A stretch of 39,808 bases of DNA from Pseudomonadota bacterium (GTDB taxonomy: Bacteria > Pseudomonadota > Gammaproteobacteria > Burkholderiales > SG8-39), in NCBI GenBank assembly GCA_026399375.1, contig JAPLRD010000086.1:1-39808 (forward strand), written 5' to 3'. Shown here piece by piece: positions 36,451 to 39,808 of the stretch. Below the pieces are notes generated by a model that saw only the letters and a list, made by a program, of their open reading frames with translations, was not told where the DNA came from and made no database searches. The position numbers and the translations under genes were made by a program. Each line of letters begins with the position of its first letter. The stretch's first letter is position 1.

Positions 36451-38046
36451 ATGATCGAAATGCACACCGGCCGTCCGCCCACGCTCGCAGCGCGCGGCAT
36501 GGTTTCCTGTCCGCACGCGCTCGCCTCTGAGGCCGGCGTCGAAATACTGAAAGCCGGAGGCTCCGCAGTCGATGCAGCCATTGCCGCCAGCGCCGCCTTG
36601 AGTGTGCTTTATCCGCACATGACAGGCCTGGGCGGGGACGCGTTCTGGCTGATCTACGACGCCAAACAAAAGCGCGTGCGTTACCTCGACGGCGCCGGCT
36701 GTGCCGCAGCGAGCGCTTCCATCGAAGCGTTTCAAGCAAAAGGCATGGGCGAAATCCCGTTCCGCGGCATCCTGCCGGCGACGCTGACCGTGCCGGGTGC
36801 CGTCGCGAGCTGGTGCGAAGCCCACGCGGCGCATGGCCGCCTGCCGCTCGCGCGCAATCTGGCTGCCGCTGCAGGCTATGCGCGCGACGGGTTTCCGGTG
36901 ACCGAACGCCTCGCCAACTGGATCGCCGCGACCGCGCCGGAACTGGCGCAAAACAAGGAAGCGGCCGCGATCTTCCTGAAAAACGGTGAAGCACCGCGCG
37001 CCGGACAGAGCCTCGCAAACGTCGATCTCGCGCGCAGCATCGAAGCCGTGGGCGCCGGCGGGCGCGATGCCTATTACGAAGGCGAAATCTCGAAAGAACT
37101 CGCGCGCTATGCGGGCGCGAACGGCGGTTTCTTCACCGAAACAGACTTTCGCGCGCAGCGCGCGCAGTGGGGCGAGCCGATATCGACCGAATACCGCGGC
37201 GTCAAACTGTACCAGACCGCGCCGCCCACCCAGGGCATCTCGGTGCTGCAGATGCTCAATTTGATCGAAGCGTACGACCTCGGCTCCATGGAATATCTGG
37301 GCGCAGACCACGTGCACTTCCTGGTGCAGGCGAAGCAGCTCGCCTACCATGACCGCGACCGCTGGATCGCGGACCCGGCATTTGCGAAGGTACCGGTGGA
37401 GCGACTGTTGTCGCGCGCCTATGCCGACGAAAGACGCGCGCTGATCGACCCCGGGCGCGCCCTCCCCTGGGACAAGGTGCCTTCCTACGGCAGCCTCGCC
37501 GGCGACACCGTGTACATCTGCGCCGTTGACGCCGAGGGCAACGCGGCCTCGCTCATCCACAGCCTCTACGGCGTATTCGGCTCCTGCGTAGTCGCGGGCA
37601 AGAGCGGCATCGTGCTGCAGAACCGCGGCGCCTATTTCTCGCTCGATCCCGCACATCCAAACAAACTAGCACCGGGCAAGCGGCCGCTGCATACGCTGAT
37701 CGCCTCGCTCGCGTTCCGCGACGACAAGCTGTGGCAGGTGTTCGGCTGCATGGGCGCCGACGTCGCCATGATCGACTTCGGCCTCAACGTGCAACAGGCG
37801 ATCGAGTCGCCGCGCTGGCTATCCGGCCGCTTTGCGCTGGGCGAACCGCGCGACCTGCTCAACGTCGAGGGGCGCTACACAGAAGCGACGCTGAAGGAAC
37901 TCGAGCGCAGAGGGCATGTGTTGAACCGCTGGGGAGCATGGAACGAGCTTGCCGGCCATGCGCACGGGATCACGGTCGATCCTGTCACCGGTACACGCTG
38001 GGGAGGTTCGGACCCGAGAAGCGACGGGGCGGCCATCGGCTATTAG
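36451..38046 (+). CDS. Gamma-glutamyltransferase family protein (cytosolic, YwrD-like)
   Basis: A 531-residue N-terminal nucleophile hydrolase that should cleave itself and act on gamma-glutamyl compounds such as glutathione, or on related acyl-amino acids. The large-subunit motifs are SEAGVEILKAGGSAVDAAIA, MTGLGGDAFWLIYD and RGILPATLTVPGAV. The expected self-processing threonine is Thr353 (AGDTVYICAVDAEGN). The C-terminal part has GAYFSLDP, GKRPLHTLI and GGSDPRSDGAAIGY. No signal peptide is seen, unlike periplasmic Ggt, so it resembles the shorter YwrD group. It is transcribed opposite to its neighbours and sits between rpsP and ffh, with a double-hairpin repeat at its 3' end. Confidence 0.88.
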   Translation: MIEMHTGRPPTLAARGMVSCPHALASEAGVEILKAGGSAVDAAIAASAALSVLYPHMTGLGGDAFWLIYDAKQKRVRYLDGAGCAAASASIEAFQAKGMGEIPFRGILPATLTVPGAVASWCEAHAAHGRLPLARNLAAAAGYARDGFPVTERLANWIAATAPELAQNKEAAAIFLKNGEAPRAGQSLANVDLARSIEAVGAGGRDAYYEGEISKELARYAGANGGFFTETDFRAQRAQWGEPISTEYRGVKLYQTAPPTQGISVLQMLNLIEAYDLGSMEYLGADHVHFLVQAKQLAYHDRDRWIADPAFAKVPVERLLSRAYADERRALIDPGRALPWDKVPSYGSLAGDTVYICAVDAEGNAASLIHSLYGVFGSCVVAGKSGIVLQNRGAYFSLDPAHPNKLAPGKRPLHTLIASLAFRDDKLWQVFGCMGADVAMIDFGLNVQQAIESPRWLSGRFALGEPRDLLNVEGRYTEATLKELERRGHVLNRWGAWNELAGHAHGITVDPVTGTRWGGSDPRSDGAAIGY

Positions 38047-38060
38047 GAGTTCATCGTGAA

Positions 38061-38115
38061 ATGAGGGGAGGCCTCTCCTCGTATCGCTGCAGTTCAGGAA
38101 CCGCCTGAACTGCAG
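38061..38115. repeat. Double-hairpin intergenic repeat, copy 3
   Basis: This copy lies between the convergent ggt and ffh genes. Hairpin 1 (38061-38082) has arms ATGAGGGGA and TCTCCTCGT with a 4-base loop. Two of the nine pairs are G-T, which are allowed only in RNA read from the plus strand. Hairpin 2 has perfect 12-bp arms (CTGCAGTTCAGG at 38087-38098 and CCTGAACTGCAG at 38104-38115) and a 5-base loop, unrelated in sequence to the other copies. The CCCCTAAAT linker is absent. It could end transcription of ggt, but there is no T run. Confidence 0.6.
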
Positions 38116-38136
38116 GCACGCGTGGCAAGGGGCCGG

Positions 38137-39489
38137 CTAGCGCATGCCGGGTATCATCCCCTTCATCCCGCGCATCATCTTCGCCATGCCGCCCTTCTGC
38201 ATCTGCTTCATCATTTTCTGCATCTGCTCGAACTGATTCAGCAGGCGGTTGACCTCCTGCACCTGCACGCCCGCGCCCGCGGCGACGCGGCGCTTGCGCG
38301 CAGCCTTCATCAGGTCCGGATGCGCCCGCTCCTGCCGGGTCATGGAATTGATGATGCCCTCGATGCGTCGCATCTGTTTCTCGCCCATGTCGGCCGACTG
38401 CGCCTGCGCCGCTTGTGCAAGCTGCGCGGGCAATTTGTCGATCATGGAAGAGAGCCCGCCCATCTTGCGCATCTGCGCGATCTGCTCCTTGAAGTCCTCG
38501 AGATCGAAGCCCTTGCCGCGCTTCATCTTGTCGGCGAATTTCTGCGCCGCTTCGACATCGACGTTCTTTCGCGCTTCCTCCACCAGCGACAGCACGTCGC
38601 CCATGCCGAGGATGCGTGCGGCCATGCGCTCAGGATGGAATGCTTCCAGCGCGGCCAGCTTCTCGCCCACCCCGGCGAACTTGATCGGCTTGCCGGTGAC
38701 ATGGCGCACCGACAGCGCCGCCCCGCCGCGCGCATCGCCGTCGAGTTTGGTCAAAACCACGCCGGTGAGCGGCAGCGCCTCGCTGAACGCCTTGGCCACG
38801 TTCACCGCGTCCTGGCCCTGCATCGCGTCGACCACGAACAAAGTCTCGGCCGGGACCAGCGCGGCGTGCAGCGCGGAGATCTCCTGCATCATCGCAGCGT
38901 CGATCGCGAGCCGCCCCGCCGTGTCCACGATGAGCACGTCGTTGTAGTGTTTCCTCGCGTAATCCAGCGCAGCCAGCGCGATATCCACCGGCTTTTGTCC
39001 GGCCGCCGATTCGAAGAAATCGACCTGCAGCTGGCCGGCGATGGTGCGCAATTGCTCGATGGCGGCAGGACGGTAGACGTCGCAACTTGCGAGCAGCGGT
39101 TTCTTTTTTTGCTCGACCAGGTACTTCGCCAGCTTGCCGCTGGTGGTGGTCTTGCCCGAACCCTGCAGACCCGCCATGAGAATCACCGCCGGCGGCGTAA
39201 CGGCGAAGTTGAGCGCGGCGTTCTCACCGCCCATCAGGGCAGCGAGCTCGCGCTGCACTACGCCCACCAGGGCCTGGCCGGGCGTAAGGCTGCCGATGAC
39301 CTCCTCGCCCATCGCTTTTTGTTTCACCGCGGCGATGAAATCCTTCACCACCGGCAGCGCTACGTCGGCCTCGAGCAGCGCCATGCGCACTTCGCGCAGT
39401 GCGTCGGCGACGTTGGATTCGGTCAGGCGGGCCTCGCCGCGCAGGGTCTTGATGACCCTGGACAAGCGGTTGGTCAGGTTATCTAGCAT
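38137..39489 (-). CDS. ffh: Signal recognition particle protein Ffh
   Basis: Ffh is the GTPase that, with 4.5S RNA, targets nascent membrane proteins to FtsY. The 450-residue protein has the N domain (1-90), then the GTPase with G1 GLQGSGKT (107-114), DTAGRL and TKLDGDARGG. The methionine-rich M domain ends in MQKGGMAKMMRGMKG. Its ATG at 39489 lies 21 bases from the divergent ccsA start. In E. coli rpsP directly follows ffh; here ggt lies between them. Confidence 0.97.
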   Translation of the reverse strand: MLDNLTNRLSRVIKTLRGEARLTESNVADALREVRMALLEADVALPVVKDFIAAVKQKAMGEEVIGSLTPGQALVGVVQRELAALMGGENAALNFAVTPPAVILMAGLQGSGKTTTSGKLAKYLVEQKKKPLLASCDVYRPAAIEQLRTIAGQLQVDFFESAAGQKPVDIALAALDYARKHYNDVLIVDTAGRLAIDAAMMQEISALHAALVPAETLFVVDAMQGQDAVNVAKAFSEALPLTGVVLTKLDGDARGGAALSVRHVTGKPIKFAGVGEKLAALEAFHPERMAARILGMGDVLSLVEEARKNVDVEAAQKFADKMKRGKGFDLEDFKEQIAQMRKMGGLSSMIDKLPAQLAQAAQAQSADMGEKQMRRIEGIINSMTRQERAHPDLMKAARKRRVAAGAGVQVQEVNRLLNQFEQMQKMMKQMQKGGMAKMMRGMKGMIPGMR

Positions 39490-39498
39490 TCTGTGGTG

Positions 39499-39525
39499 TA
39501 AAATTTGGGCATGTCAGGCATTTTA
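39499..39525. promoter_or_regulatory. Possible divergent -10 elements for ccsA and ffh
   Basis: TAAAAT occurs on the plus strand at 39499-39504, only 6 bases before the ccsA ATG, and on the minus strand at 39520-39525, inside the start of ccsA and 30 bases before the ffh ATG. Neither has a good -35. If used, the ccsA mRNA would be nearly leaderless. Confidence 0.3.
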
Positions 39526-39808
39526 CCCCATGCGCTCACCTCGCTTCTGTATGCAGCGCTGGGATGGCATTTCTGGAACACGCGCTGGAGGGCCGCCGCC
39601 GAGGGCGAGGGGTCGGGGACGGGCATCGTCGCGTGGGAACGCACGGCCATACTGGCGCCGTTCGCGCTCCATTCCTCGCTGCTCTACGCTGAATTGCTTG
39701 CCGCGCCGGAACTGCGCTTTGGTTTTTCGCAAGCCCTGTCGGTGATGCTGTGGCTGACGGTGCTCATTTACTGGGTGGAAAGCTTGATCTACGACGTCAA
39801 GGGGATGC
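39511..39808 (+). CDS. CcsA/YpjD-type cytochrome c assembly membrane protein (3' end cut by window)
   Basis: The first 99 codons of an integral membrane protein, beginning MSGILPHALTSLLYAALGWH and continuing with RTAILAPFALHSSLLYAELL and GFSQALSVMLWLTVLIYWVE. Three hydrophobic segments are seen, with the spacing of the N-terminal part of the CcsA/HemX-like YpjD family. Such a gene is often found divergent from ffh in proteobacteria. The tryptophan-rich haem-handling region would lie beyond the window, so a role in cytochrome c maturation is family-based inference. Confidence 0.8.
   Translation, partial: MSGILPHALTSLLYAALGWHFWNTRWRAAAEGEGSGTGIVAWERTAILAPFALHSSLLYAELLAAPELRFGFSQALSVMLWLTVLIYWVESLIYDVKGM

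Overview
The window is a GC-rich stretch of what looks like a betaproteobacterial chromosome. The evidence is RecA, LexA, FadD and ribosomal protein sequences of proteobacterial type, the rib-nusB-thiL-pgpA gene order, a Bug-family (TctC-like) solute receptor next to a class III CoA-transferase, and lexA and recA in tandem, each with its own SOS box. The taxonomy is inferred from gene content and style only. I see no phage, IS element, CRISPR array, tRNA or rRNA.

Layout. 1-1.5 kb: recA (truncated by the window edge) and lexA. 1.6-4.3 kb: a large molybdopterin oxidoreductase, divergent from a crotonase (4.5-5.3 kb). 5.3-7.8 kb: an AmmeMemoRadiSam locus (Memo-AMMECR1 fusion plus radical SAM enzyme), the latter split by an in-frame amber codon. 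7.9-14.9 kb, minus strand: ribBX, ribH, nusB, thiL, pgpA and cinA, followed in the same direction by a CoA-transferase, a Bug receptor and a second crotonase with an altered active site. 15-17.3 kb: fadD plus a FecR-like exported protein. 17.5-20.7 kb: a small secreted protein, a DUF2520-type protein, an EamA transporter and cofD (coenzyme F420 biosynthesis). 20.8-25.7 kb: a tetR-adaptor-RND efflux operon with a well-resolved promoter and operator; the RND pump has lost its normal C-terminus. 25.9-34.0 kb, plus strand: a peptide ABC transporter with two tandem receptors (the second without signal peptide), two permeases, two ATPases and an M20 deacylase. 34.0-36.2 kb: rpsP-rimM-trmD-rplS. 36.4-38.0 kb: a cytosolic-type gamma-glutamyltransferase. 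38.1-39.8 kb: ffh and a divergent, truncated ccsA.

How the genes work together. lexA and recA form the SOS core. The riboflavin genes share a promoter with transcription, thiamine and lipid housekeeping genes. The catabolic genes (fadD, CoA-transferase, crotonases, Bug receptor) suggest growth on fatty, aromatic or other organic acids through CoA thioesters. The peptide transporter, M20 deacylase and gamma-glutamyltransferase suggest peptide or acyl-amino-acid scavenging.

The most unusual item is a dispersed double-hairpin repeat found three times in intergenic DNA (about 4.35, 34.55 and 38.06 kb). A first GAGGGGA/TCCCCTC-type hairpin is conserved, with paired base changes. It is followed by a second long hairpin whose sequence differs from copy to copy. 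Three genes (amrS, the RND permease and the second peptide receptor) carry lesions that could be real decay or sequence error.
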